A DNA stretch of 49,035 nucleotides from Phycisphaerales bacterium UBA2218 (GCA_002327785.1 DCUI01000175.1:1-49035); one strand, 5' to 3'. Counted from the first letter of the stretch, positions 17,604 through 26,591 are shown. Made by a program: numbers and translations. The notes: a model not told the origin generated them from the sequence alone.

Positions 17604-18980
17604 ATGAGCAAGAAGAGGGACATCACGCGGCGGGAGCTTGTCGGAGCGGCGGCGGCCGTGGCGGCGTTCCACTTCGTGCCCGGGCACGTGCTGGGCCTCG
17701 CCGGCACGGACTCGGCCAGCAACAAGCTCAACATCGCCGGCATCGGCGTCGGCGGCCGCGGGGCATCGGATATCGAAGGTGTTTCGAGCCAGAACATCGT
17801 GGCCCTGTGTGATGCGGACCTCCGAAGCGCCGCAGGGACCATCAAGAAGTATCCGAATGCTAAAGTCTATCGGGACTTCCGCGAGATGCTCGAAAAAGAG
17901 CAGAAGAATATCGACGCGGTGGTCATCGGCGCCCCGGACCACATTCACGCGCCGGCGGCCATCACGGCTATGAAGCTGGGCAAGCACGTCTACTGCGAGA
18001 AGCCCATGGCGCATACGGTCTATGAGGCTCGTCGCATGACCCAGGTCGCGAAAGAAACCGGTGTCGTGACCCAGATGGGCAACCAGGGCCACGCCGGCGA
18101 GGGCCTGCGCCTGTACTGGGAGTTCATCCGCGATGGCGTGATCGGCAAGGTCCGCGAGGTCCACGTATGGAGCGACCGCGCCGGCACGCCGCAACGTCCG
18201 TGGTGGCCGCAGGGTATAGACCGACCCAAAGACGGCATACCGGTCCCCGACGGGCTCGACTGGGATCTGTGGCTCGGTCCCGCTCGATGGCGGCCCTACG
18301 CCAAGTTCCCGGATGGCCGAGGGGGCGAAGCTACCTATTGTCCGTCCAACTGGCGAGGCTGGTGGGATTTTGGCTGCGGCGCGATTGGCGATATGGCGGT
18401 TCACAACGCCGACCCGGCGTTTTTTGCCTTGGATCTCGGGGCCCCGACGGCCGTCGAGGCCGAGACCAGCCTGGTCAACGATGAGACCCTCCCCGTCTGG
18501 AACATCATCAAGTTCGACTTCCCGGCCAAGGGCGACCGGCCTGCAGTCAAGATGACTTGGTACGACGGCGCCAAGTTGCCTCCGGCCCCGCCGGAGCTGG
18601 AAGGCCGCCAACTCGGCGACAACGGGATTCTCTTCGTCGGCGATAAAGGCAAGTTGTTGGGTCCCAGCCATGCCGGGGCGCCGAGACTGATTCCGGAATC
18701 GCGACAGAAGGAATACGGCAAGCCACCGAAGACTCTGCCGAGGTCGCCGGGACACTACGAAGAGTGGATTGCGGCCTGCAAAGCGGGCAAGCCTCAGGAC
18801 GCCAAGAGTGGATTCTGGTACGCCGGGCCGTTCACTGAGGCCCTGCTGGTCGGCAATCTGGCCGTGCGGCTGCAGAAGCGCGTCGAATGGAATGCGACGA
18901 CAATGCGATCGCCCAACTGCCCCGAAGCGGACAACTACATCACGAAGTTCTATCGGGCAGGCTTCAATCTTGTGTCGTGA
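17604..18980 (+). CDS. Tat-exported Gfo/Idh/MocA oxidoreductase (array member)
   Basis: 458 residues, strong Shine-Dalgarno GAGGAGAACGGG. Tat signal TRRELVGAAAAVAAF at 8-22, with E-L in place of the common D-F after the arginines; loop GVGGRG at 48-53; EKP at 132-134; GNQGHAGEGLRLYWEF; IGDMAVHNADPAFFALDL. Here valine replaces the cysteine found in the GDMGCH of its sisters, and the C-terminus is YRAGFNLVS, so it departs from the YREGWSL consensus. A longer loop after the WSDRAG segment distinguishes it from neighbours. It most likely works in the periplasm on a different sugar or linkage. Confidence 0.9.
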   Translation: MSKKRDITRRELVGAAAAVAAFHFVPGHVLGLAGTDSASNKLNIAGIGVGGRGASDIEGVSSQNIVALCDADLRSAAGTIKKYPNAKVYRDFREMLEKEQKNIDAVVIGAPDHIHAPAAITAMKLGKHVYCEKPMAHTVYEARRMTQVAKETGVVTQMGNQGHAGEGLRLYWEFIRDGVIGKVREVHVWSDRAGTPQRPWWPQGIDRPKDGIPVPDGLDWDLWLGPARWRPYAKFPDGRGGEATYCPSNWRGWWDFGCGAIGDMAVHNADPAFFALDLGAPTAVEAETSLVNDETLPVWNIIKFDFPAKGDRPAVKMTWYDGAKLPPAPPELEGRQLGDNGILFVGDKGKLLGPSHAGAPRLIPESRQKEYGKPPKTLPRSPGHYEEWIAACKAGKPQDAKSGFWYAGPFTEALLVGNLAVRLQKRVEWNATTMRSPNCPEADNYITKFYRAGFNLVS

Positions 18981-19059
18981 AGCATAAGTGGACTTGACCC
19001 CGGGGCCTGCGTCAACCGTCGCAGGCCCCGTGTTACGAGTTGTGGCAGGAAAGAGACCA

Positions 19060-20421
19060 ATGAACAGACGGCAGCTTCTCGGTGGTGCGGCGGGCGCGGC
19101 AGCGTTCACGATTGTGCCCCGACGCGTGTTTGCGGGGGCTGGGCAGACGGCCCCGAGCGAAAAGCTGAACATCGCCGGGATCGGCGTGGGTGGGCAGGGG
19201 GCCGGCGACATCGCCAATGTCGCCAGCGAGAACATCGTGGCCCTGTGCGACGTCGATCACAGGCAGGCCGCCGAGACATTCAAACGGCACCCGAACGCCA
19301 GACAATACGCTGACTTTCGGGTGATGCTTGAGAAGGAGGGCAAAAAGATCGACGCCGTCGTGGTGGCGACGCCGGACCATACCCATGCCGTCGCATCCAT
19401 GATGGCCATCAAGATGGGCAAGCACGTTTACTGCGAGAAACCCCTGACGTACTCGATGCACGAGGCCCGCGAATTGACGAAGGCCGCCCGCGAGGCCAAA
19501 GTCGTGACACAAATGGGCAACCAGGGCCATTCCGGCGAGGGGATTCGCCTGATCTGCGAGTGGATCTGGGATGGTGCGATCGGCCCGGTGCGGGAGGTGC
19601 ACGGGTGGACGACGCACGCGGTGTGGCCGCAGGGCCTGGAGCGTCCAAAGGAAACGCCGCGCATCCCGGAGGCGCTGGATTGGGACCTCTGGCTCGGCCC
19701 GGCCCCTTATCGGCCTTATCATCCCGCATACGCGCCCACCCTGTGGCGCGGCTGGTGGGATTTCGGCACCGGCGGACTGGGCGACATGGGCTGCCACAAC
19801 CTCGATCCGGTGTTCTGGGCGCTCAAGCTCGGCGCCCCGACGAGCGTGGAGGCGAGTTGCTCGATCTTTGTGCCCACCGTCACCTGGGACAAGCCGTTCA
19901 ACACGGAGAGCTATCCACAGGCGTCGATCGTGCGGTACGATTTCCCCGAGCGCGAGGGTTTGCCGCCGGTGGAGCTGACGTGGTATGACGGCGGCCTGAT
20001 GCCTCGAAGGCCGCGGGAGCTTGAGGACGGTCGGCAGCTTGGCGACAAGCTCGGCGGCGTGATCTTCGTCGGCGACGAGGGCAAGCTGATCTGCGGCAGC
20101 TACGGCAACAGTCCGCGTCTGATCCCCGAATCGCGGATGAAGGACTACAGACGGCCTGAGCCGAGCATTCCTCGCTCGGTTGGGCATTACAGGGAATGGA
20201 TCGAGGCCTGCAAGGGCGGCAAACCCGCCGGGTCGAACTTCGATTACGCCGGTCCGCTGACCGAGATGATCCTGCTCGGCAACATCGCGGTGCGAATGGG
20301 CTTGAAGACCCAGGAAAAGGGTCTTCGACTGGCCTACGACGGGCCAAGCATGCAGATCACGCATCTGCCCGAGGCCAACAAATACCTCCATCGGCAGTAC
20401 CGGCAAGGGTGGAGCCTTTGA
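19060..20421 (+). CDS. Tat-exported Gfo/Idh/MocA oxidoreductase (array member)
   Basis: 453 residues from ATG 19060, preceded by AGGAAAG; an in-frame extension to 18988 has no ribosome site and overlaps a GC-rich spacer. Very short n-region: the Tat arginines are residues 3-4 (NRRQLLGGAAGAAAF). Loop GVGGQG at 42-47; EKP at 126-128; GNQGHSGEGIRLICEW; LGDMGCHNLDPVFWALKL; C-terminus YRQGWSL. An insertion (SIFVPTVTWDKPF) after the catalytic helix is absent in the others and probably lines the active-site entrance. Core array member. Confidence 0.9.
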   Translation: MNRRQLLGGAAGAAAFTIVPRRVFAGAGQTAPSEKLNIAGIGVGGQGAGDIANVASENIVALCDVDHRQAAETFKRHPNARQYADFRVMLEKEGKKIDAVVVATPDHTHAVASMMAIKMGKHVYCEKPLTYSMHEARELTKAAREAKVVTQMGNQGHSGEGIRLICEWIWDGAIGPVREVHGWTTHAVWPQGLERPKETPRIPEALDWDLWLGPAPYRPYHPAYAPTLWRGWWDFGTGGLGDMGCHNLDPVFWALKLGAPTSVEASCSIFVPTVTWDKPFNTESYPQASIVRYDFPEREGLPPVELTWYDGGLMPRRPRELEDGRQLGDKLGGVIFVGDEGKLICGSYGNSPRLIPESRMKDYRRPEPSIPRSVGHYREWIEACKGGKPAGSNFDYAGPLTEMILLGNIAVRMGLKTQEKGLRLAYDGPSMQITHLPEANKYLHRQYRQGWSL

Positions 20422-20460
20422 ATTGATGATGGATGATTGGCGGACGCACGCGCCTTCCTG

Positions 20461-20495
20461 TCATCCTGAACGGAACGAAGTGGAGTGAAGGATCT
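20461..20495. repeat. Repeat family B, single arm
   Basis: TCATCCTGAACGGAACGAAG followed by a GGAGTGAAGGATCT end. This matches one arm of the inverted repeats at 26658-26777 and 35163-35264. It lies 25 bp upstream of the next oxidoreductase start. No second arm is found nearby, so this is a solo or eroded copy. Confidence 0.65.
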
Positions 20496-20519
20496 GGCCA
20501 GCGCTTGTGAGGTGCACAG

Positions 20520-21878
20520 ATGAAAGCCAAGAACACAGGAAGAACAGACCGATTGTCGCGACGAACGTTCATGGGTAGTGCGGCGGCTGTGGCGGCGTTC
20601 ACGGTGGTGCCGCGACACGTCTTGGGTGGCGCGGGGAATGTGCCCCCGAGCGAGAAGCTGAACATCGCCGGCATCGGCCTCGGCGGTCGCGGCGAGGGGG
20701 ATCTGGACGAGTGCCGCAGCGAGAACATCGTCGCGCTGTGCGACGTGGACGAGGCCTACGCCGGCAGGGTCTTCAAGAAGTACCCGAATGCCAAGAAGTG
20801 GACGGACTTCCGCAAGATGCTCGACGAGCAAAAGGACATCGACGCGGTGGTGATCGCCGTGCCGGACCATCTGCACGCCGTCATTGCGATAGCCGCCATC
20901 AAGCGAGGCAAGCACGTCTATTGCGAGAAGCCGCTGACGCACTGCATCTGGGAGGCGCGGCAACTCGCCGAGGCGGCGAAGAAGGCCAGGGTGGCGACCC
21001 AACTTGGCAACCAGGGCCAGGCGACAGAGGGCAATCGGCTGGTCTCCGAGATCATCTGGGACAACGCGATTGGCCCGGTTCGCGAGGTCCATGCCTGGTG
21101 CAATCGGCCCATCTCATCGCGCGGGATCGCCCGGCCGCAGGACACACCCGAAGTGCCCGCGACGCTGAACTGGGATCTCTGGCTTGGACCCGCGAAGTAC
21201 CGTCCATACCATCCGGTCTACCTGCCTTTCACCTGGCGAAGTTGGTGGGATTTCGGCACAGGGGTGCTCGGCGACATCGGCTGCCACCAGCTCGATCCGG
21301 TCTTCCGGGCGCTGAAGCTGGGCTATCCGCTTTCGGTCGAGGCCTGCTCCAGCAACATGGACGAGCCGGCCGCCGTGAAGGAGGAGACCGCTCCCAAGTC
21401 ATCGATTGTTCGATTCGAGTTCCCTGCCCGTGAGGAGATGCCCCCGCTGAAACTGACCTGGTACGACGGGGGTTTGATGCCGGCACGGCCGCCGGAACTG
21501 GAGGAAGGCCGCAAGTTCGGCGAGGCCGACGACAATCTCTTCATCGGCGACAAGGGCAAGATGCTGGGCTACCGGCTGATCCCGGAGGCCCGGATGAAGG
21601 AGTACGGCAAGCCGCCGCAGAAGATCGACCGCTCGCCCGGCCACCACAAGGAGTGGATCATCGCCTGCAAAGGCGGTCCGGCGGCGCGGGCCAATTTCGA
21701 CTGGGCCGGGCCATTGACCGAGATCGTCCTTCTGGGCAATATCGCCCTGAAGATGGAGAAACAGCTTTACGAGAAGGGGCTCAAGCTCCGCTATGACGGC
21801 CCGAAGATGCAGGTGACCAACCTGCCCGAGGCCAACAAGTACGTCCGCGACGAGTACCGCGAAGGCTGGAGCCTTTAG
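20520..21878 (+). CDS. Tat-exported Gfo/Idh/MocA oxidoreductase (array member)
   Basis: 452 residues. Tat signal SRRTFMGSAAAVAAF at 13-27; loop GLGGRG at 53-58; EKP at 136-138; LGDIGCHQLDPVFRALKL; C-terminus YREGWSL. GNQGQATEG replaces the GNQGHSGEG of most paralogues, losing that histidine. A family B repeat stands just upstream, and the stop codon at 21876-21878 is directly adjacent to a family A repeat. The 33-nt identity with the copy at 13538-13570 suggests recent exchange. Confidence 0.9.
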   Translation: MKAKNTGRTDRLSRRTFMGSAAAVAAFTVVPRHVLGGAGNVPPSEKLNIAGIGLGGRGEGDLDECRSENIVALCDVDEAYAGRVFKKYPNAKKWTDFRKMLDEQKDIDAVVIAVPDHLHAVIAIAAIKRGKHVYCEKPLTHCIWEARQLAEAAKKARVATQLGNQGQATEGNRLVSEIIWDNAIGPVREVHAWCNRPISSRGIARPQDTPEVPATLNWDLWLGPAKYRPYHPVYLPFTWRSWWDFGTGVLGDIGCHQLDPVFRALKLGYPLSVEACSSNMDEPAAVKEETAPKSSIVRFEFPAREEMPPLKLTWYDGGLMPARPPELEEGRKFGEADDNLFIGDKGKMLGYRLIPEARMKEYGKPPQKIDRSPGHHKEWIIACKGGPAARANFDWAGPLTEIVLLGNIALKMEKQLYEKGLKLRYDGPKMQVTNLPEANKYVRDEYREGWSL

Positions 21879-21933
21879 TAGCACGGGCATCCTGCCCGGG
21901 ATCTTCAAGTCATGGGCAAGATGCCCATGCTAC
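21878..21933. repeat. Repeat family A, 56-bp two-hairpin copy
   Basis: GTAGCACGGGCATCCTGCCC at the left and TGGGCAAGATGCCCATGCTAC at the right, with outer arms GTAGCA/TGCTAC. Length and order equal the copy at 36229-36284. It overlaps the last base of the stop codon of the preceding oxidoreductase gene. Confidence 0.8.
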
Positions 21934-21990
21934 GGCATGCACTGTAACGAACAGGTTCTTGGCGCAACAACTGGTATGAGGAGTAGTCTC

Positions 21991-23340
21991 GTGGAACAGA
22001 AGAGAATGACACGACGTGGATTCATGGGTGCGGCTGCCGGCGTGGCGGCGTTTACGGTGGTTCCACGCCATGTGGTTGCCGGTTCGGGGCAGGCGGCCCC
22101 CGGCGAGAAAATCAATATCGCGGGGGTCGGCATCGGCGGCCAAGGCGGAGCCGACCTCAGATCGCTCGAAAGCCAGAACATCGTGGCCCTGTGCGACGTG
22201 GATTGGCGTCATGCGTCGGGGTGTTTCAAGCGATATCCGAACGCCAAGCAGTACAAAGATTTCCGGGAGATGCTGGACAAAGAGGATAAGAACATCGACG
22301 GGGTCGTGGTCGGGACGCCGGACCATATGCACGCGATCGTCTCCATGGCCGCGATCAAGCGGGGCAAGCATGTCTACTGCGAGAAGCCGCTGACGCATAC
22401 CGTGCGCGAGGCCAAAATACTGGCCGAGGCCGCCCGCGAGGCCAAAGTCGCGACCCAGATGGGCAACCAGGGCCAAGCCGGCGAAGACGTTCGTCTGCTG
22501 TGCGAGACCATCTGGGACGGGGCCATCGGGCAAGTTCGCGAAGTTCATGTGTGGACCGACCGGCCGCTCAACGGGATTGACAAATGGTACTGGCCGCAAG
22601 GTGTGGACCGGCCGAAAGGCGAGGATCCCATCCCCGATACGCTCGATTGGAACCTCTTGATCGGTCCGGCTCCGATGCGCCCGTATGTCCAACGGGTCTA
22701 TCATCCGTTTGTGTGGCGGGGCTGGTGGGATTTCGGCACCGGGGCGCTCGGCGATATTGGCTGCCATGCCATGGACCCGGTGTTCCGTGCCTTGAAGCTG
22801 GGCTATCCGACCAGTGTTGAGGCCACCTGCACGCTGGTCAACAACGAGACCTATCCCGTGGCGTCACGTGTGACGTATGAATTCCCCGCCCGGGGCGAGA
22901 TGGCGCCGGTGACTCTGCACTGGTACGACGGCGGGATGAAGCCGCCCCGGCCGGCGGAGCTGGAGAGCGGACGCCGATGGGACACGAACGGCACGCTCTA
23001 TGTCGGTGAGAAGGGCAAGATGTACGGCAGCCGCTTGTTGCCGGAGTCCCGACAGAAAGAGTACGGCAAGCCGCCGCAAAAATTGGAGCGCTCGCCCGGC
23101 CACTACATGGAGTGGGTCATCGCCTGCAAAGGCGGCAAGCCGGCCGGCTCGAATTTCCCCGACCATGCCGGCCTGTTGGCCCAGGTGGTTCTGATGGGCA
23201 ACGTCGCCCTGCGTCCGGCGCTGAAGGACAAGATGCTCAGCACGAAACTGCTCTGGGACGCCAGCAAGTTCGAGTTCACGAACGTGCCCGAGGCGAACAA
23301 GTACCTGACCAAGGAATACCGGGAAGGCTGGGCGATCTGA
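21991..23340 (+). CDS. Tat-exported Gfo/Idh/MocA oxidoreductase (array member), GTG start
   Basis: 449 residues. GTG at 21991 is chosen because GAGGAG ends 7 nt before it; the in-frame ATG at 21937 falls close to the family A repeat and lacks a ribosome site. Tat signal TRRGFMGAAAGVAAF at 7-21; loop GIGGQG at 47-52; EKP at 131-133; GNQGQAGEDVRL; LGDIGCHAMDPVFRALKL; C-terminus YREGWAI. It is closest in motifs to the copy at 20520. Core array member; substrate unknown. Confidence 0.9.
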   Translation: MEQKRMTRRGFMGAAAGVAAFTVVPRHVVAGSGQAAPGEKINIAGVGIGGQGGADLRSLESQNIVALCDVDWRHASGCFKRYPNAKQYKDFREMLDKEDKNIDGVVVGTPDHMHAIVSMAAIKRGKHVYCEKPLTHTVREAKILAEAAREAKVATQMGNQGQAGEDVRLLCETIWDGAIGQVREVHVWTDRPLNGIDKWYWPQGVDRPKGEDPIPDTLDWNLLIGPAPMRPYVQRVYHPFVWRGWWDFGTGALGDIGCHAMDPVFRALKLGYPTSVEATCTLVNNETYPVASRVTYEFPARGEMAPVTLHWYDGGMKPPRPAELESGRRWDTNGTLYVGEKGKMYGSRLLPESRQKEYGKPPQKLERSPGHYMEWVIACKGGKPAGSNFPDHAGLLAQVVLMGNVALRPALKDKMLSTKLLWDASKFEFTNVPEANKYLTKEYREGWAI

Positions 23341-23356
23341 TTGAAGAAGGATTGCG

Positions 23357-23743
23357 ATGAGTAGTTCAATCGACAGACGCAGGTTCCTGGGCGGCACGGC
23401 GGGGGCGGTCGTGGCCTTCACGATCGTGCCCAGCCACATGTTGGGCGGGGCAGGGGGCAGCCGCCGAGCGAGAAGCTCAACATGGCGGCCATCGGCATCT
23501 GCGGCATGGGCTGCCACATCCTGGACCCGGCGTTCTGGGTGCTCAAGCTCGGCCAGCCGACGCGGGTCGAGGCCCCGACCACGCACTACCAGCCTGAGGT
23601 GGCGTCGGAAACCTATCCGCGGGCCGCGATCATCCGGTATGATTTCCCCGCTCGAATGGGACCCGGTGAATCTGAAGGTGACGAATCTGCCTGAGGCGGA
23701 TAAGTATGTCCGTCCGCCGTTTCGTGACGGGTGGACCCTGTGA
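23357..23743 (+). pseudogene. Broken Gfo/Idh/MocA oxidoreductase with two internal deletions and a frameshift
   Basis: The start MSSSIDRRRFLGGTAGAVVAF is an intact Tat signal with a good position 16 bp after the previous gene. A frameshift in the G-run near 23450-23458 then moves into the frame that reads PPSEKLNMAAIGICGMG. This joins directly to CHILDPAFWVLKLGQP, so about 200 residues (the Rossmann domain with EKP) are missing. A second jump joins YDFPAR to EWDPVNLKVTNLPEADKYV and the family C-terminus FRDGWTL. About 130 codons remain of about 450. The junctions carry short repeated words (ATGGGC; CTCGA), which suggests slippage or recombination between short direct repeats. It cannot make an active enzyme. 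Confidence 0.88.
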
Positions 23744-23798
23744 TGGGTGAAGGATGATTTGCGGGTGTGGACCCGCGTTTGAATGAGAGGGCTATGCA

Positions 23799-25112
23799 GT
23801 GAAGAACGTACGAATGAACAGAAGGCAGTTCCTGGGTAGTGCGGCAACGGTGGCGGCGTTTACGATCGTGCCGCGACATGTGCTCGCCGGGTCGGGGCAG
23901 ACCCCGCCCAGCGAGAAGCTCAATATCGCCAGCATCGGCGTCGGGGGCATGGGCGCCAGCGATTTGAACGACGTCAGCAGTGAGAACATCGTCGCCCTGT
24001 GCGACGTGGATTGGGGCCCGCACACGGCGGGGAGTTTTCAAAAGCACCCGAATGCGAAGAAGTACAAGGACTTCCGCAAGATGCTCGATGCGGAGGACAA
24101 GAACATCGACGCGGTGACGGTCTCGACGCCGGATAACCTCCACGCCGTGGCCGCCATGGCGGCGATGAAGCGGGGCAAGCACGTCTACTGCCAGAAGCCC
24201 CTGTGCCACGACATCGACGAGGTTCGGCAACTGACTGAAACCGCCCGCAAGATGGGCGTTCAGACACAGATGGGCACCCAGCTCCACGCGACGGGTGAGA
24301 TGAAGACGTTCGTCGAGTGGGTCAGGGCGGGTGTTATCGGCAAGATCACCAGGGTGGACCTCTGGAGCGGCAAGAACTGGGGCGGCGGCGAGCGGCCCAC
24401 GGACACGCCTGCGGTCCCTGCGACGCTGGACTGGGACCTGTGGCTCGGACCGGCTCCCTATCGGCCCTATCATCCGAGGTACGCTCCCGGCGAGTGGCGA
24501 CGATGGTGGGATTTCGGCACCGGCACGCTCGGGGACATGGGGTGCCATATCATCGATCCTGCCTGGTGGGTGCTCGACGTGAAGTATCCGACAAGCGTCG
24601 AGGCCAAGGCCGGGCTGTTCAACAAGGAGACGTATCCGGAGAAGACAGCGGTTACCTGGGAGTTCCCCGCTCGGGGAGATCTGCCGGCGGTGACGATGAC
24701 GTGGTGCGACGGCGAGAACCGTCCGCCTCGGCCCGAAGGGTTGGAGCCGGGACGACAGCTTCCCGACCAGGGTGGCCTCTACTACGGCGAGAAGGGCGTG
24801 ATCCTGCTGCCGCATGGCGGCAACCCCCGTCTGATCCCGGAGTCCAAGATGAAGGGCTTCAAGCCGCCGGAGCAGTTCCTGCCGCGCGACGTGAATCATT
24901 ACGAGGAATGGATTCGGGCGTGCAAGGGCGGACCGAAGCCGTCGTCGAATTTCGATTACGCAGGCCCGTTGACCGAGACGATCCTGCTCGGCAACGTCGC
25001 CGCCCTGGCGGGTCGCAAGATTGAGTGGGATGGCCCGAACATGAAGGCGACGAACATGCCCGACGCGAATCGGTTCCTGCGGCGCAGGTACCGCGAAGGC
25101 TGGAGCCTGTAG
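23799..25112 (+). CDS. Tat-exported Gfo/Idh/MocA oxidoreductase (array member)
   Basis: 437 residues from GTG 23799 behind GAGAGG; ATG 23814 is the alternative. Tat signal NRRQFLGSAATVAAF at 7-21; loop GVGGMG at 47-52. Three positions deviate from the array: TPDNLHA instead of TPDHxHA, YCQKPLCHDID instead of EKPLTHT, and GTQLHATGEMK instead of GNQGHSGEGIR. LGDMGCHIIDPAWWVLDV and C-terminus YREGWSL are kept. The clustered changes lie around the expected substrate pocket, so its specificity or direction is probably different. It ends the tandem core, with the TIM barrel/DUF1080 fusion following. Confidence 0.9.
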   Translation: MKNVRMNRRQFLGSAATVAAFTIVPRHVLAGSGQTPPSEKLNIASIGVGGMGASDLNDVSSENIVALCDVDWGPHTAGSFQKHPNAKKYKDFRKMLDAEDKNIDAVTVSTPDNLHAVAAMAAMKRGKHVYCQKPLCHDIDEVRQLTETARKMGVQTQMGTQLHATGEMKTFVEWVRAGVIGKITRVDLWSGKNWGGGERPTDTPAVPATLDWDLWLGPAPYRPYHPRYAPGEWRRWWDFGTGTLGDMGCHIIDPAWWVLDVKYPTSVEAKAGLFNKETYPEKTAVTWEFPARGDLPAVTMTWCDGENRPPRPEGLEPGRQLPDQGGLYYGEKGVILLPHGGNPRLIPESKMKGFKPPEQFLPRDVNHYEEWIRACKGGPKPSSNFDYAGPLTETILLGNVAALAGRKIEWDGPNMKATNMPDANRFLRRRYREGWSL

Positions 25113-25160
25113 GGATTGATGACGGATGATTGTCGATTGATGATTGAGGAGAAAGACAGA

Positions 25161-26591
25161 ATGGACAGACGAATGAGATCAGGAATGGTTTTGCTGCTGG
25201 TGGCAGCTTGTCTCAATGTCGGTGGGGCGGCCGGCGCGCAGGCGAAAGAGAAGTGGCGGCTGGGACCTCAGGCGTACAGCTTCAATCGGTTCACGTTTGC
25301 TGAGGCTGTCGCCAAGGCGAAGCTGCTGAACCTCAAGTACATCGAGGCCTATCCGGGGCAGAAGTTCAGCGCGGAGATGCCCGACGCGAGGATGGACCAC
25401 AACATGACGGCCGAGCAGAAACAGGCGGCCAGGAAGATCCTCAAAGACGCCGGGGTCACGCTGACCAACTACGGCGTGGTGGGCCTGCCGAACAACGAGG
25501 CCGAATGCCGCAAGGTGTTCGACTTCGCGAAGGAGATGGGCATCGAGACAATCGTGTCGGAGCCGCCCGAGGATGCGTTCGACCTGATCGACAAATTGTG
25601 CAACGAGTACAAGATCGGCGTGGCGATCCACAACCACCCCAGGCCATCGCACTACTGGAACTACGAGACCGTGCTGAAGGTCTGCGAGGGTCGCAGCAAA
25701 TGGATCGGCGCCTGCGCCGACACCGGGCACTGGACGCGGTCGGAGATCGATCCCGTCGTGGCGATCAAGGCTCTGGGCAAGACGGGCCGGATTCGCAGCC
25801 TCCACTTCAAAGACCTCAATAAGTGGGGCGGCGGCGCACACGACGTCCCCTGGGGCACCGGCGTGAGCAAGGTCGGCGACGTGCTGGCCGAGTTGTCGCG
25901 GCAGGGTTTCGAAGGAATGTTCTCCATCGAGTACGAGCACAATTGGGACAACAGCGTTCCGGAGATCAGGCAGTGCGTCGAGTGGTTCAAGAGGACCGCC
26001 GCCGAACTGGACAACACGGTTTACAGCGATGTATTCAAAAGGGATCTGTCCAATGGGATCATGCCGCCGAAGGGGTGGTCGTTTGACGCCGAGGGCGTCC
26101 TGGCGCCCGGCGACAGCGGCCATGGCGACATCTGGACCCAGGAGCGGTACGGCAACTTCATCCTGGAACTGGATTTCAAGGTGCCCGAGGGCGGCAACAG
26201 CGGCGTCTTCATCCGCACGGGCAGTATCGAGAACTGGATCAACACCGCCATCGAGGTGCAGATCCACGCCACCACCGACGGGACCAAGCATGGCCAGTGC
26301 GGGGCGATCTACGATTGCTTGTCGCCCTCCAAGGACGCGACCAAGAAGCCCGGCGAGTGGAACCACTACGTCATCACTTGCCTCGACAACAAGATCTACG
26401 TGAACCTCAACGGGCAGGACATCATCGACATGGACTTGGACCAATGGACCGAGAAGGGCAAGAATCCACAAGGCACGCCGAACAAGTTCTCGATGGCCTA
26501 CAAGGATATGCCTCGCGAGGGGCACCTCGGCTTCCAGTATCACGGCAACCCGATCTGGTTCAAGAATCTCAAAATCAAAACACTTGACTAA
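25161..26591 (+). CDS. Exported fusion: xylose-isomerase-like TIM barrel plus DUF1080
   Basis: 476 residues. Signal peptide 1-28 (MRSGMVLLLVAACLNVGGAAGAQA). Residues about 30-285 are a sugar isomerase/epimerase TIM barrel with the metal ligands E134, D187, H215 (LHFKD) and E257 (FSIEYEH) in order. Residues about 290-475 are a DUF1080 (3-keto-disaccharide hydrolase) jelly roll with GNFILELDFKVPEGGNSGVF, AIEVQIH and GNPIWFKNLKIK. Start 25161 has GAGGAG 8-13 nt upstream; the open frame further left reads through a low-complexity repeat. Fusing these two families suggests consecutive steps on a 3-keto sugar, that is cleavage followed by isomerisation, in the periplasm. This is inference from family roles. 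Confidence 0.88.
   Translation: MDRRMRSGMVLLLVAACLNVGGAAGAQAKEKWRLGPQAYSFNRFTFAEAVAKAKLLNLKYIEAYPGQKFSAEMPDARMDHNMTAEQKQAARKILKDAGVTLTNYGVVGLPNNEAECRKVFDFAKEMGIETIVSEPPEDAFDLIDKLCNEYKIGVAIHNHPRPSHYWNYETVLKVCEGRSKWIGACADTGHWTRSEIDPVVAIKALGKTGRIRSLHFKDLNKWGGGAHDVPWGTGVSKVGDVLAELSRQGFEGMFSIEYEHNWDNSVPEIRQCVEWFKRTAAELDNTVYSDVFKRDLSNGIMPPKGWSFDAEGVLAPGDSGHGDIWTQERYGNFILELDFKVPEGGNSGVFIRTGSIENWINTAIEVQIHATTDGTKHGQCGAIYDCLSPSKDATKKPGEWNHYVITCLDNKIYVNLNGQDIIDMDLDQWTEKGKNPQGTPNKFSMAYKDMPREGHLGFQYHGNPIWFKNLKIKTLD

Noticed and set aside
16572..19235. 887-codon minus-strand frame across three oxidoreductase genes
   Set aside because: Antisense to three clear Tat/Gfo genes, with no family signature; a codon-bias artefact.
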